DNA from: Pararhodonellum marinum
GTDB lineage: Bacteria; Bacteroidota; Bacteroidia; Cytophagales; Cyclobacteriaceae
Length of the DNA stretch: 64,000 nt
Assembly (NCBI RefSeq): GCF_015354735.1
Contig: NZ_JACEFJ010000003.1
Coordinates: forward strand, 1 to 64,000
Direction of reading: 5' to 3'
Of this stretch, positions 1 to 8,353 are shown piece after piece (the stretch's first letter is position 1; each line of letters opens with the position of its first letter). A model generated the notes under the pieces. The model searched no databases. It was not told where the DNA came from and worked only from the letters and a program-made list of their open reading frames with translations. The position numbers and the translations under genes are program-made.

Positions 1-1
1 A

Positions 2-748
2 TTCTTTGACAATGAGGAAGGAAAAGCAAACATCCTGCTTGAAAATCATGTGAAAATTACACAGCAAGAGATTGACGCATGGGGCAATGACTATGAGAAA
101 ACAAAAAATGGGTCTTTAGACTTTTTGCTCACTGACAGTGATAATAAGTCGATATGTGTTCTTGAAGCAAAAAAGGAAAGCCTTCATCCTCTAGTAGCCA
201 AAGAACAGGCAAGAAAATACGCAAAGACTGTTGGTGCGAGATATGTAATTCTCTCTAATGGCATTGTTCACTACTTTTGGGACTCAACAAAAGGAAATTC
301 AAAACCCATTTACAAATTTCCTTCACCTGAGGAAATTGGAGCAATCAAAAACTGGAATCCTGACAGAAATATACTTGCAAACGAAGAAGTTGCGGTTGAC
401 TACATTGTTAAAGTTCAAATGCCCGACTTTGCGGAAAGACCTGAATGGAACGGAAGTATTGAAGCAAGCAAAGATTTTATCTGGTCAAAAGGTCTAAGAT
501 TTTTAAGGCATTATCAACTCAAAGCCATTCAGGCTTTGCAAGGTGCTGTTGCAGAAGGAAAAGACAGATTCCTTTTTGAAATGGCAACCGGAACAGGAAA
601 GACACTTACTTCTGCGGCTGTAATCAAACTATTTTTGAGAACACAAAACGCAAGACGGCTGCAATTGAGTCCTGTCTACTTTGCTGATTCGATAATTCAA
701 ATGCATATGATCGGAAAGTTAATGGTCGACTTAGAAATCAGAAACTGA
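2..748 (+). pseudogene. hsdR: Truncated type I restriction endonuclease subunit R (HsdR), 5' end outside the window
   Basis: The reading frame is already open at base 2 and reads as HsdR before the first internal ATG at 50, so the gene starts upstream of the window. The N-terminal nuclease region carries D-x13-EAK (residues 24 and 38-40 counted from that ATG), as in the PD-(D/E)XK domain of HsdR. The translocase motor begins with a Walker A motif, MATGTGKT, near residue 180. Family-like sequence stops at FLRTQNARR (about base 659). HsdR would continue with the helicase core for several hundred residues, but here about 29 unrelated residues lead to a stop. I infer a deletion or replacement that removed most of the motor and the C-terminal domain. 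No hsdM or hsdS is visible. The protein should not restrict DNA. Confidence 0.8.
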
Positions 749-804
749 GAGTCCAATAATTTTATTGGGAGTCGAAAGGTGAGTTATTATAAAAATTAAT
801 TGCT

Positions 805-3102
805 ATGCTGAACTATCATGATTACGAAAAATCTGTTTATGAAGCCTTTTTAAAAAAAAGAAATGAAGACAACCGTTACAACTTTTCAGTCAGGTTAAAG
901 GCTTCAAAAGGTGCTGAAAAGGATTTTTTTATTGGTACCGAAAATGGAAAGTATTTTGGAACCACATTATGGAATATAAAAGTCGGTTATCCTGGTTCTG
1001 CTGGGGATTTAATCAATGTATTCTTTTCTTATGTTAAGGGTGGTACCAAACTTGGCTATAGTATAGAGTTCAATCAAACCACATCTCCTCATAATGACCA
1101 AAACAAATGGGCATTGGGGTTAATTAAGGGAATTGAGCCAAAAGTTCAAGAAAAAATAGGGTTGAAAAAAACGAGCAATCGAAAACAGAAAATCCACAAC
1201 TACAAAACAAAGAGTAGAAAAGATTCTTATGAAAAACTGGATGATTTAATGGTTGATGTTTTTCAAGATTTGGAAACATTAATTCCAATAGTAAACAATG
1301 AAATATCAAAAATTAAGGAAGCCCACCCTGCTTTTTTTGCTGATCAAATTTCAGACGCTGAATTCGAAAATCAACAAATGAAGCTAAAAGAAAGGTTGGA
1401 GTTGGATTATCCAGCAAAAGAAATAAGTATTAAGAATGATAAAAAGAATATTGATGCAGAAAACAAAGCATTTGAAAGTTCTGTAAGCAAAAATTCCATC
1501 TTATATGGTCCTCCTGGTACAGGAAAAACCTATTGTACGATTGAAAAAGCAATAAAAATTATAAACCCAAAATTCGATTTTTCGCAACCTAGAGACGTAA
1601 TAAAGGAAGAATATAATCGATTGGTAAAAAATGGACAGATCGTCTTTACGACTTTTCACCAAAGCATGAGTTATGAGGATTTTATTGAAGGGATTAAACC
1701 TCAGGAGCCGGAAAAGGATGGGGATCCTGTTATCTATAAAATTGAACTTGGTATTTTCAGAAAGCTATGTATAGAAGCTGCATTTGATGGAATTCAAGTT
1801 GGAGATTCTAAAGAGGCAGGAGAAGTCCTGGATTTTTCAGTTCTATATGATAATTTTTCAGAAACTATTCAAGAAAAGATTCTTCAAGGAAAACCAGTCG
1901 AGTTTGAGTCAAAAAGTGGTGGGAAATTAATTGTAGAAAGTATATCTCCTCAAGGAAATTTTATTGTCAAACATCCTGAAGGTTCTAGAACATATACAGT
2001 TTCTAAGGCGAGATTGAGCAAGCTCAATTCGGCAATAAAAAGTTTAAATGATGTTAATAACATTAATGATTATTTTAGAGAAATTATAGGTGGCAGCAAT
2101 TCTTCCGCTTATTGGTCAGTGTTAAATGCTATTAGGAAGGAAGGAAAGGTAAATTCCCAAAAAAGCAATACGAGGAATTTTACTTTTGAGGAAAAGCTCG
2201 AAGTTGTTAAAAACCAAACGAATTTTAAAAATTCTATAGGTAAACCGTTTGTTATAATCATTGATGAAATTAATAGAGGAAATGTTTCCCAGATTTTTGG
2301 TGAATTAATCACTCTAATTGAAGAGGATAAGAGATTAGGCTCTCCAGAAGAGCTAAAGGTTAAGCTTCCTTACAGCAAAGATTTGTTTGGAGTACCTGCT
2401 AATCTCTATATCATTGGCACCATGAATACCGCAGATAGAAGCGTAGAAGCGTTGGATGCCGCATTGAGAAGAAGGTTTACATTTGAAGAGATGGCTCCGA
2501 AGCCGGAATTGTTATCGCCATATGAAGTTTTGAGTAGATTTTGGGCAGCAAATGTAGGTAGGTATGGGCCATCAAAATCTACATATGATAATTATGAAAA
2601 GGACCTCCGGAATCTTCTTGGATTGGAAATTCAGAATGAGACAAAATACAGAGAATATGGAGAGCGCAAATTGATCGAAGAGGCTACCTTTCATCCGACA
2701 GAAATGGAAAAAGTCTTAGATAAAGTTGTCAAATTCAATGGAATTGACCTATCAATGCTATTGGATATTATTAACAAAAGAATTGAAAAGCTATTAGACA
2801 AAGATCATCAAATAGGTCATAGCTATTTGATCAATGTTTATAGCCTGGATCAATTGAAATCAGCTTTTCAAAATAAAATTATCCCGCTACTTCAGGAATA
2901 CTTTTTTGGGGATTATGGTAAGATAGGGTTGATCCTTGGCCAAAAATTCTTTGAAAATGAAATTGAATTAGAGGTTAAGTTTAAAGAATTCTTTGATTAC
3001 AGCGATGATGGATTTTCTGAAAGAAGAATTTACCGATTAAAGAACCTTGCAAAGATGGATAATGAAGAATTTAAAGATGCCATAATAGAATTAATGAAAT
3101 AA
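805..3102 (+). CDS. mcrB: McrB-type GTPase of a McrBC (type IV) restriction system
   Basis: McrB is the GTP-driven AAA+ motor that recognises modified DNA and activates the McrC nuclease. Residues 1-170 resemble the MrcB N-terminal (DUF3578) domain. The AAA+ part has Walker A GPPGTGKT near residue 235, the family motif TFHQSMSYEDFIEG, Walker B-like DEINRG near 487, and the NTAD guanine-specificity motif near 541 followed by ALRRRF. The distance from Walker A to DEINRG is about 250 residues, against about 100 in E. coli McrB, so an extra segment of about 150 residues sits inside the motor (roughly 335-470). The stop is directly followed by the mcrC start. Base composition is more AT-rich than in the later operons. 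Which modification it recognises cannot be read from sequence. Confidence 0.9.
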   Translation: MLNYHDYEKSVYEAFLKKRNEDNRYNFSVRLKASKGAEKDFFIGTENGKYFGTTLWNIKVGYPGSAGDLINVFFSYVKGGTKLGYSIEFNQTTSPHNDQNKWALGLIKGIEPKVQEKIGLKKTSNRKQKIHNYKTKSRKDSYEKLDDLMVDVFQDLETLIPIVNNEISKIKEAHPAFFADQISDAEFENQQMKLKERLELDYPAKEISIKNDKKNIDAENKAFESSVSKNSILYGPPGTGKTYCTIEKAIKIINPKFDFSQPRDVIKEEYNRLVKNGQIVFTTFHQSMSYEDFIEGIKPQEPEKDGDPVIYKIELGIFRKLCIEAAFDGIQVGDSKEAGEVLDFSVLYDNFSETIQEKILQGKPVEFESKSGGKLIVESISPQGNFIVKHPEGSRTYTVSKARLSKLNSAIKSLNDVNNINDYFREIIGGSNSSAYWSVLNAIRKEGKVNSQKSNTRNFTFEEKLEVVKNQTNFKNSIGKPFVIIIDEINRGNVSQIFGELITLIEEDKRLGSPEELKVKLPYSKDLFGVPANLYIIGTMNTADRSVEALDAALRRRFTFEEMAPKPELLSPYEVLSRFWAANVGRYGPSKSTYDNYEKDLRNLLGLEIQNETKYREYGERKLIEEATFHPTEMEKVLDKVVKFNGIDLSMLLDIINKRIEKLLDKDHQIGHSYLINVYSLDQLKSAFQNKIIPLLQEYFFGDYGKIGLILGQKFFENEIELEVKFKEFFDYSDDGFSERRIYRLKNLAKMDNEEFKDAIIELMK

Positions 3103-4365
3103 TTGAATACTGCAAGAAACTATATCACTGTTTTTGAACATCAGTCAATTAAGCTTGATCAAGAATTTCCCAATAACGGAAAATTTGATGTTGATGTGCT
3201 TGTAGCTTGTCAGCGCTTTTATGGAGAAAAGGGTATTCCATACTTTGACCTGATTCATAATGGAATTCGCTTCAAGGAATTTGTAGGAGTAATTCAAGTG
3301 GGAAATACTTTAATTGAAGTGCTACCTAAGTCTGATAAACCAGGGAAAGTTACTTTATTAGAAACTGCCAAATGGCAAAAAATACTTTTGGGAATGCTCA
3401 AAGCAGTGAATGGTTTTGATGTTCAAACACCCAGTTCAAGTAATCTCAGCCTGAAATCCAACACCATCCTTGACATGTATTTTGAGCTTTTTATCAAGGA
3501 AGTGGAATTCTTGCTCCATGCAGGTTTGATCAAGAAATACAGAAAGGTAAAAGGTAATGTAAATGCCTTAAAAGGAAGTTTGCAGTTTGGTAAGCATATC
3601 CAATATAATCTGGTGCATCAGGAACGCTTCTTTGTCAAGCATACCGTTTATGATGTGTCACATACACTGCATTATATTCTTTACAAGACACTGCGGCTGC
3701 TTAAGTTGATCAATACCAATTCAGCGCTGCACAGTAGGATAGGGGCTTTGTTACTACATTTCCCTGAAATGCCGGATATCAAGGTTAGTGAATCCTTTTT
3801 TGAAAAAATTATCCTTAACAGAAAGTCTCAGAGCTACCAAAAAGCATTTCAGATTTCCAGACTTTTGCTTTTACATTATCATCCTGACCTCAGTAAAGGT
3901 AGAAATCATGTACTAGCATTGATGTTTGACATGAATGAACTTTGGGAACAGTTTGTAGCGATAAGTTTGAGAAAGCAAAAAGGCTTTAAAGTCCATACCC
4001 AAAAAAGGAAATATTTCTGGAGTCCATCCACAGGACCAAGAAGAACCATTAGACCGGATATCCTAATTGAAGTCGGTAAATCCAAATATGTTCTTGACAC
4101 TAAATGGAAGTTACTTTCAGACAATCGACCTTCCGTAAAAGATATCCGTCAGATGTATGCTTATCATCATTATTTTGAAGCTGAGAAAGTAGCCTTGGTT
4201 TATCCGGGAGAATTAAATGGTATTTCAGGCAAGTACGTAGAAATTGATCAATCTAAAGATTCTTCAATAGAATGCTCATTGATTTTTTTGCCAGTTGGTG
4301 AGGATGTGAAGAAGTGGCAGGATGGGATTGGGGAGAGGTTTTTCGTATGGGTAGGTATGACTTAA
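3103..4365 (+). CDS. mcrC: McrC nuclease subunit of the McrBC system
   Basis: McrC is the endonuclease partner of McrB. It cuts once the McrB GTPase has assembled and translocated on modified DNA. The 420-aa length fits the family. The C-terminal PD-(D/E)XK core is visible as RPD at residues 317-319 and DTKWK at 332-336, giving D319, D332 and K334 as catalytic candidates. The frame opens with TTG at 3103, directly after the mcrB stop codon (3100-3102), so translation is probably coupled. No in-frame ATG lies near, which makes TTG the most likely start although not certain. The pair looks intact and functional, unlike the hsdR remnant beside it. Confidence 0.87.
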   Translation: MNTARNYITVFEHQSIKLDQEFPNNGKFDVDVLVACQRFYGEKGIPYFDLIHNGIRFKEFVGVIQVGNTLIEVLPKSDKPGKVTLLETAKWQKILLGMLKAVNGFDVQTPSSSNLSLKSNTILDMYFELFIKEVEFLLHAGLIKKYRKVKGNVNALKGSLQFGKHIQYNLVHQERFFVKHTVYDVSHTLHYILYKTLRLLKLINTNSALHSRIGALLLHFPEMPDIKVSESFFEKIILNRKSQSYQKAFQISRLLLLHYHPDLSKGRNHVLALMFDMNELWEQFVAISLRKQKGFKVHTQKRKYFWSPSTGPRRTIRPDILIEVGKSKYVLDTKWKLLSDNRPSVKDIRQMYAYHHYFEAEKVALVYPGELNGISGKYVEIDQSKDSSIECSLIFLPVGEDVKKWQDGIGERFFVWVGMT

Positions 4366-4496
4366 TCCCGTTGATGGTATTTTATGAAATTACCACTCTG
4401 TGAAGAAAAATCTAGAGTCATAAATTTAAAATGAAAATAGGTATTTAAGGATAAACTTGAACACCTATTTAAAAAAAGTGTAAACGATTAATTTTT

Positions 4497-5582
4497 TTAG
4501 TCGCAGATTTTATCACAAACAATTCTCGCTTGATCATATAAAACACTATATCTTAATGTTATAGGTGCAGCAACTGAAGAATTCACTTTGTAATACAAAT
4601 AATATTGATTATCAATCACTCGTATGTGGTTTGTTTCCGAATTCAATCCACCACTTGAAATCATTTGGTAAGTTATTTGTTTAATTTGGTGATTTTCATT
4701 AGGTATATCTAGATTAATGAGGCCTTCAGAGGTACCGGGAATAGCGAAATATTTTTTACTTCTTCCCCTAAATGGAAATTTTTGTTTGCCTTCATACTTA
4801 GAGTCCTCACCTGGAGGAACATGTATTTCATGGGTTTTAAGTTGAAGAATAACTCCATTAGCATCCGTAGACATCCATTTTAACTCACAAATTGGCACAC
4901 AGAATTTTGGTATCGTTTGATGAATTGCTCTTTCTTTTTTTAGATTAATAGAAATAAATTGAAGGTCATCTTTGCTTCTAGCCAAAATAAATGAATGATC
5001 TTCGCCATACTCTAATTTTTGTCCAACATATAAAGTTCTATTATCTTTAACCTGAAGCCCATTAGATAATTGTATGCTTCTAATTTTTGTTTTTTTGCCC
5101 TGTCTATAACTATCAATTGGTAATTTTAAAATTAAACTTGATTCATCTTTAGAATTGTTTAAAAGACGAAAGTATGGAGTATTGTTATTTATCTGATGAC
5201 ATTGAGCAAATGTTTCTAAATGTTTAATTCTTACTGCATCACTTACACTCGATTCAATTAATCTATAATGATCGGAATAGGAGAGACTGAAGTTCGTTAT
5301 GCTTTGGCTTTTTTTATTATACTCTTTTATTTCAGCCTTCTTTTTCCGGTAATCAGCAGACCCATATTCAGGAAGAAAAATCTTTAAAGAAGTGTTTTCT
5401 CTTTTATTTTCGTAACTACTTTCGTCTAATTCAAATAATTCATAAAGAGTCTGGATATATTGAATATCCGAACTGACGTTGTAGCTATTAAAAACAAAAT
5501 TTAATGATTTTTCACATTCAGATTCTGCAAATGAAAAATATGAGTAGAATAGTATTCCAATACTAAGAACAAGTTTTTTCAT
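4497..5582 (-). CDS. Exported protein of unknown function, 361 aa
   Basis: I do not recognise a family. The protein opens with a clear signal peptide, MKKLVLSIGILFYSYFSFAES, with probable cleavage after about residue 19. The mature part is polar with many aromatic and beta-prone stretches and no further membrane segment. It has several cysteines, including a CVPIC pair in the middle and CDKICD at the C terminus, which could form periplasmic disulfides. It is monocistronic, convergent with mcrC (131 bp apart) and AT-rich, like the restriction genes. The signal peptide fixes the ATG start at 5582. Function remains open. Confidence 0.7.
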   Translation of the reverse strand: MKKLVLSIGILFYSYFSFAESECEKSLNFVFNSYNVSSDIQYIQTLYELFELDESSYENKRENTSLKIFLPEYGSADYRKKKAEIKEYNKKSQSITNFSLSYSDHYRLIESSVSDAVRIKHLETFAQCHQINNNTPYFRLLNNSKDESSLILKLPIDSYRQGKKTKIRSIQLSNGLQVKDNRTLYVGQKLEYGEDHSFILARSKDDLQFISINLKKERAIHQTIPKFCVPICELKWMSTDANGVILQLKTHEIHVPPGEDSKYEGKQKFPFRGRSKKYFAIPGTSEGLINLDIPNENHQIKQITYQMISSGGLNSETNHIRVIDNQYYLYYKVNSSVAAPITLRYSVLYDQARIVCDKICD

Positions 5583-5689
5583 AATACTTTATTATCTTTT
5601 ATTTTTTAATTAAACCTAATATTATTACAGTTTAATCTCAATTAACTACAGTCCCAAAAAAGGTTGATTTTTCTCTCCACCCCGTTCCA

Positions 5690-6199
5690 TTATCCAAAAA
5701 GGGCCATTATCTCCTGTCTTTTGCTGACTTCCATCTTCTGATAGATGTGGTTGATATGAGACTTGAGGGTGCTCTGTTCGATAAAAAGGAGTTCGCAGAT
5801 TGCTTTGTTGCTTTTGTTTTGGAGGATCAGTTGGAGGACTTCTTTTTCTTTGCGGGAGAGGGTTTTGAGTTTGGCCTGTAGGGCGGCTTCTGCTAGGTTG
5901 GTTTTGGATTGGGAAGCGGTGGCTTTTTGGTAGGCCCTATGGATCGATCGGGCATAGATCCAGAAAATCCCAAAACCCAAAAGCATCAGGGCATACAAGC
6001 CGTAGAAGGACATGTTCCACTGGAGTAGGGGACCGATCTCCACGAAAATCACATACTGCAATGCCCCGAATACCAAAATATGGCTGTGGAGCACCCAATC
6101 ATGGAACTTGATTGGGTTGATCTTAAATGGGAGAAAAGATTTCATATAAGCAGAGATTTGTTGAATCAACCGAATAGGATAAAAAAATCTCAAACCCAT
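5690..6199 (-). CDS. Membrane-anchored LuxR-type HTH regulator
   Basis: The protein has 169 aa. Two hydrophobic segments (about residues 36-58 and 65-84) are followed by a short linker with coiled-coil character and a LuxR/FixJ-type DNA-binding domain (about 112-165). The HTH has the usual LSRKEKEVLQLI entry and the TLKSHINHIYQKM recognition region. There is no receiver or kinase domain, so the membrane part probably senses or anchors. Translation may begin at the ATG of residue 1 or at M19; both precede the first membrane segment. No partner gene is adjacent. A 12-bp inverted repeat lies about 90 bp upstream (6289-6321) and could be its own operator. The target genes are unknown. Confidence 0.72.
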   Translation of the reverse strand: MGLRFFYPIRLIQQISAYMKSFLPFKINPIKFHDWVLHSHILVFGALQYVIFVEIGPLLQWNMSFYGLYALMLLGFGIFWIYARSIHRAYQKATASQSKTNLAEAALQAKLKTLSRKEKEVLQLILQNKSNKAICELLFIEQSTLKSHINHIYQKMEVSKRQEIMALFG

Positions 6200-6288
6200 G
6201 TTATTCAGCCTCTTTGGATCCCGAATCCCGCTTCACCCGCTTTACACCCACATGAATCAGTTGGACTAAAATTATTGTTTTTAACCGA

Positions 6289-6321
6289 CTAAAAAAATAC
6301 CCAATTCATGGTATTTTTTAG
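6289..6321. promoter_or_regulatory. Inverted repeat upstream of the LuxR-type gene
   Basis: The arms CTAAAAAAATACC (6289-6301) and GGTATTTTTTAG (6310-6321) are complementary except for one extra A, with an 8-base centre. The site is 90-120 bp upstream of the 6199 start. It could be an operator for the HTH protein or an AT-rich hairpin; sequence alone does not decide. Confidence 0.4.
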
Positions 6322-6358
6322 GGAAGTTTGGAGTATTCTTCGATAGATCAATCTATGG

Positions 6359-6594
6359 CGTCATGCTGCCTGTCTACCTTCAGGTAGAAGCCTGCCGAAG
6401 TCCGCCCTTATGGTCGGGCAGGCCCCCCCCAAAGGTCGGACAGGCCCACCATAAGGTCGGTAGGCCTACCTTAGGGTCGGGCAAGCATCTCTTTGGAAAT
6501 ACGGAGAAGTTTCGCTCCGAAAGTCGAAGACTCTTCGCTCCGCTCAGAGTGACGGTAAATGAGCGTGTCATGCTTCGCTCCGCTCGGAGTGACG
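6359..6594. repeat. Dispersed repeat A, copy 1, with inserted palindromic modules
   Basis: The element has inverted termini: CGTCATGCTG at the left and CTCAGAGTGACG at 6543-6554 on the right. Between them lie several about 21-bp units of the form GGTCGG-CAGG-CC and the constant part TACGGAGAAGTTTCGCTCCG. A palindromic insert, CCTGTCTACCTTCAGGTAGA, interrupts the left end. A short satellite hairpin (GTCATGCT to GGAGTGAC, 6566-6592) follows. The same architecture recurs at 9242, 9481, 21452, 21755, 21974 and 22152. Open frames across it are by-products of the 21-bp period. Confidence 0.8.
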
Positions 6595-6608
6595 GTAATA
6601 GGGGAGTA

Positions 6609-6676
6609 AAAAATTCGTGTGCATTCGTGCATTCGTGGCAAAAAAACCTTCAAGGTTTTGGAAACCTCAAAGGTTA
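6609..6676. repeat. Dispersed repeat B, copy 1, with terminator-like hairpin
   Basis: The left part reads TTCGTGTGCATTCGTG and CGTGGCAAAAAAACCTT. It ends in a hairpin, AACCTT-CAAGGTTT, tgg, AAACCTCAAAGGTT (6645-6675). The hairpin lies 16 bp past the stop of the Fic gene (which reads leftwards) and may terminate it. Further copies are at 8213, 9711, 9758, 20219, 22382 and 22446. Confidence 0.7.
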
Positions 6677-6691
6677 ATGAGCGTGGGATTT

Positions 6692-7798
6692 TTAAGCCAA
6701 ATTCAATTCATACCTTACCGACCTTCCTGCGCCCTGTTGGGTGAGGAGGCCGTGGTGAAGGAGGTATTGCAGATCCCTGGTGGCGGTGGCTTTGGAAACC
6801 TGGGTGATGGACATGTACTTTTTGGCACTCATCCCACCCGTAAAGCCCTCAGGGCCGGCAACAAACATTTTTTCTAAGACCTTAAGCTGACGTGGTTCAA
6901 GGAGGTTTCTGTATTTATCAAAGTATTTGGCCTTTTTCAAAAGGAAATCCACCATTCCTTTGGCTTCCCGCTGGGCAGTGAGAATGACCTCGGCAAAGTA
7001 TGCAATCCAGTCGGTGATCTCCAAAGTGCGCTGCGCCTCTTTCAGCATCTGGTAATACCTGTTTTTATCCGCTTCGATGGTTTTGGAAATACTCAATAGG
7101 ACCGGTTTGCTTACACCCTGGGCCAGGGCTTTCTCCGCAATGGCCCTTCCGATTCTCCCATTCCCGTCTTCAAAAGGATGAATGGATTCAAAATAGAGAT
7201 GGGCAATGGCATACTTCAGCAGGGCAGAGGCAATGGGATCTTTGGTGGGTGTCTTGAAATGGTTGTACCATTCAATAAATTCTTCCATCTCTTTTGGAAC
7301 GCGGTTCGCGGGTGGCGCTTCATAATGCACCTGTTCTCTCCCCAACGGACCAGAAACCACCTGCATGGATGCATCTCCCTTTCTCCAATCTCCGATAACC
7401 ATGTTTTTCGCATGGGCAAACAAGGTGGCATGCCAGTTTTTAAGCAAGTCCTGACTCATTGGTTCTTGAAAATTTGTCCGGACTTCCACCATCAAGTGCG
7501 AGATGCCTGCTGCATTCCGGTCTTTAACTGCCAAAGGTGTTTCACTCAGACCCAGCTTATTTTTAATGGAGGACATGACATCCTCTCTGCTATAAAACGC
7601 TCCTTCTATGGCCGATGATTTGATGGCCTCTGACACCATGATATGGATCAATGCCTCTTCCTCCAATTCACTTGAAAGCCCTTTCTCCATCCCGTTCACT
7701 TCCGCCCATTCCAAGGCAAAATCCATGAAAATGGGTTGCAGTGTTTCCAGGTCATATCGGAAATCAGGCCAGTCTTTGTGTTGCCAGTTGTAGGTCAT
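6692..7798 (-). CDS. Fic-family AMP transferase with N-terminal inhibitory motif and C-terminal winged helix
   Basis: Fic enzymes move AMP (or another nucleotide moiety) from ATP to hydroxyl groups of target proteins. The catalytic loop HPFEDGNGRIGR is complete (about residues 207-218). An inhibitory helix motif, SSAIEG, near residues 61-66 fits class II Fic proteins, where the glutamate blocks ATP until relieved. The C-terminal 60 residues look like a winged helix (SITQVSKATATRDLQYLL). I chose the ATG at 7798 (MTYNWQHKDWP) because family members start with this tryptophan-rich segment and because two operators fill the space upstream. The frame could also begin at 7849. There is no antitoxin gene beside it. 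Self-regulation through the winged helix is an inference. Confidence 0.85.
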   Translation of the reverse strand: MTYNWQHKDWPDFRYDLETLQPIFMDFALEWAEVNGMEKGLSSELEEEALIHIMVSEAIKSSAIEGAFYSREDVMSSIKNKLGLSETPLAVKDRNAAGISHLMVEVRTNFQEPMSQDLLKNWHATLFAHAKNMVIGDWRKGDASMQVVSGPLGREQVHYEAPPANRVPKEMEEFIEWYNHFKTPTKDPIASALLKYAIAHLYFESIHPFEDGNGRIGRAIAEKALAQGVSKPVLLSISKTIEADKNRYYQMLKEAQRTLEITDWIAYFAEVILTAQREAKGMVDFLLKKAKYFDKYRNLLEPRQLKVLEKMFVAGPEGFTGGMSAKKYMSITQVSKATATRDLQYLLHHGLLTQQGAGRSVRYELNLA

Positions 7799-7870
7799 GA
7801 GCCAATTACATATCTTAATCGGCTCAAATATAGGTAATTTATGAGCCAAATAGAGATTATAATTGGCTCA
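7798..7870. promoter_or_regulatory. Two matching 29-bp inverted repeats at the Fic gene start
   Basis: Site 1 spans 7798-7826 and site 2 spans 7842-7870. Each has the form TGAGCC, 17 bases, GGCTCA, with arms that match over 11 positions with one mismatch. The sites start 44 bp apart, about four helical turns. Site 1 overlaps the chosen ATG, so a bound protein would block both transcription and initiation. The obvious candidate binder is the winged helix of the Fic protein. Confidence 0.6.
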
Positions 7871-7920
7871 ATTGTTCCCGAGGTTGGAACGCAGGTGTCC
7901 CGGATTTGGGGGATGTTTAA

Positions 7921-7939
7921 AATTACAACTATTGTAATT
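7921..7939. promoter_or_regulatory. Perfect 19-bp palindrome upstream of the Fic gene
   Basis: AATTACAA (7921-7928) and TTGTAATT (7932-7939) flank CTA. The site lies 51 bp beyond the two Fic operators. It shares the half-site ATTACA with the palindrome in front of higB but in the opposite arrangement. The function is unknown. Confidence 0.4.
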
Positions 7940-7998
7940 GGATTAAAGACCTATATTTTAATAGTTTGCTTAAATCTCTATTTCCCCTTATTTCCTCT

Positions 7999-8150
7999 GT
8001 TACTTTTTCCTTGATCAACCTGCCGGCCGTACAGTAGGCGGGAAAGTAACCCCTGTCAGCAGCACAGCATGCTGGAAAAAATCAAGCCGGGAAAAAACCT
8101 TCCACCCACAAGGCCCGACGCACGCCCGGTTTTCCGGCAACCCACCGCGC
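7999..8150. repeat. Probable dispersed repeat D (single copy here)
   Basis: GTTACTTT (7999-8006) pairs with AAAGTAAC (8043-8050). CTTGATC and AATCAAG form a second pair, followed by a GC-rich tail that includes CCGGCAACCCACCGCGC. Between the first arms sits a GC-rich insert that begins CCTGCCGG and ends GGCGGG, resembling the modules in repeat A. I know similar intergenic sequence from other Bacteroidota, but only one copy is present here, so the repeat status is not proven by this window. Confidence 0.45.
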
Positions 8151-8212
8151 AGTTCATTGAACGATGGTACACTTATGAGGTCTACATCCATAATCTATTT
8201 CAAAATTCTTAA

Positions 8213-8308
8213 TTCAATCGTAAATCGTAAATCAAAAATCCTAAATCTCTTTGTGCCTTAGTGCCTTTGTGGCAAAAAAACCTTCGAGGTTCGGGAACCT
8301 CAAAGGGT
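8213..8308. repeat. Dispersed repeat B, copy 2
   Basis: The sequence has TTTGTGCCTTAGTGCCTTTG followed by GTGGCAAAAAAACC and the hairpin CCTTCGAGGTTCGGGAACCTCAAAGG. It is preceded by short ATCGTAAATC iterations. It lies 46 bp past the higA stop and may terminate higBA. Confidence 0.65.
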
Positions 8309-8353
8309 ACAATCAGCTGGATTAAAGTCTTCTGTGTGAACTTATTTGAATAC

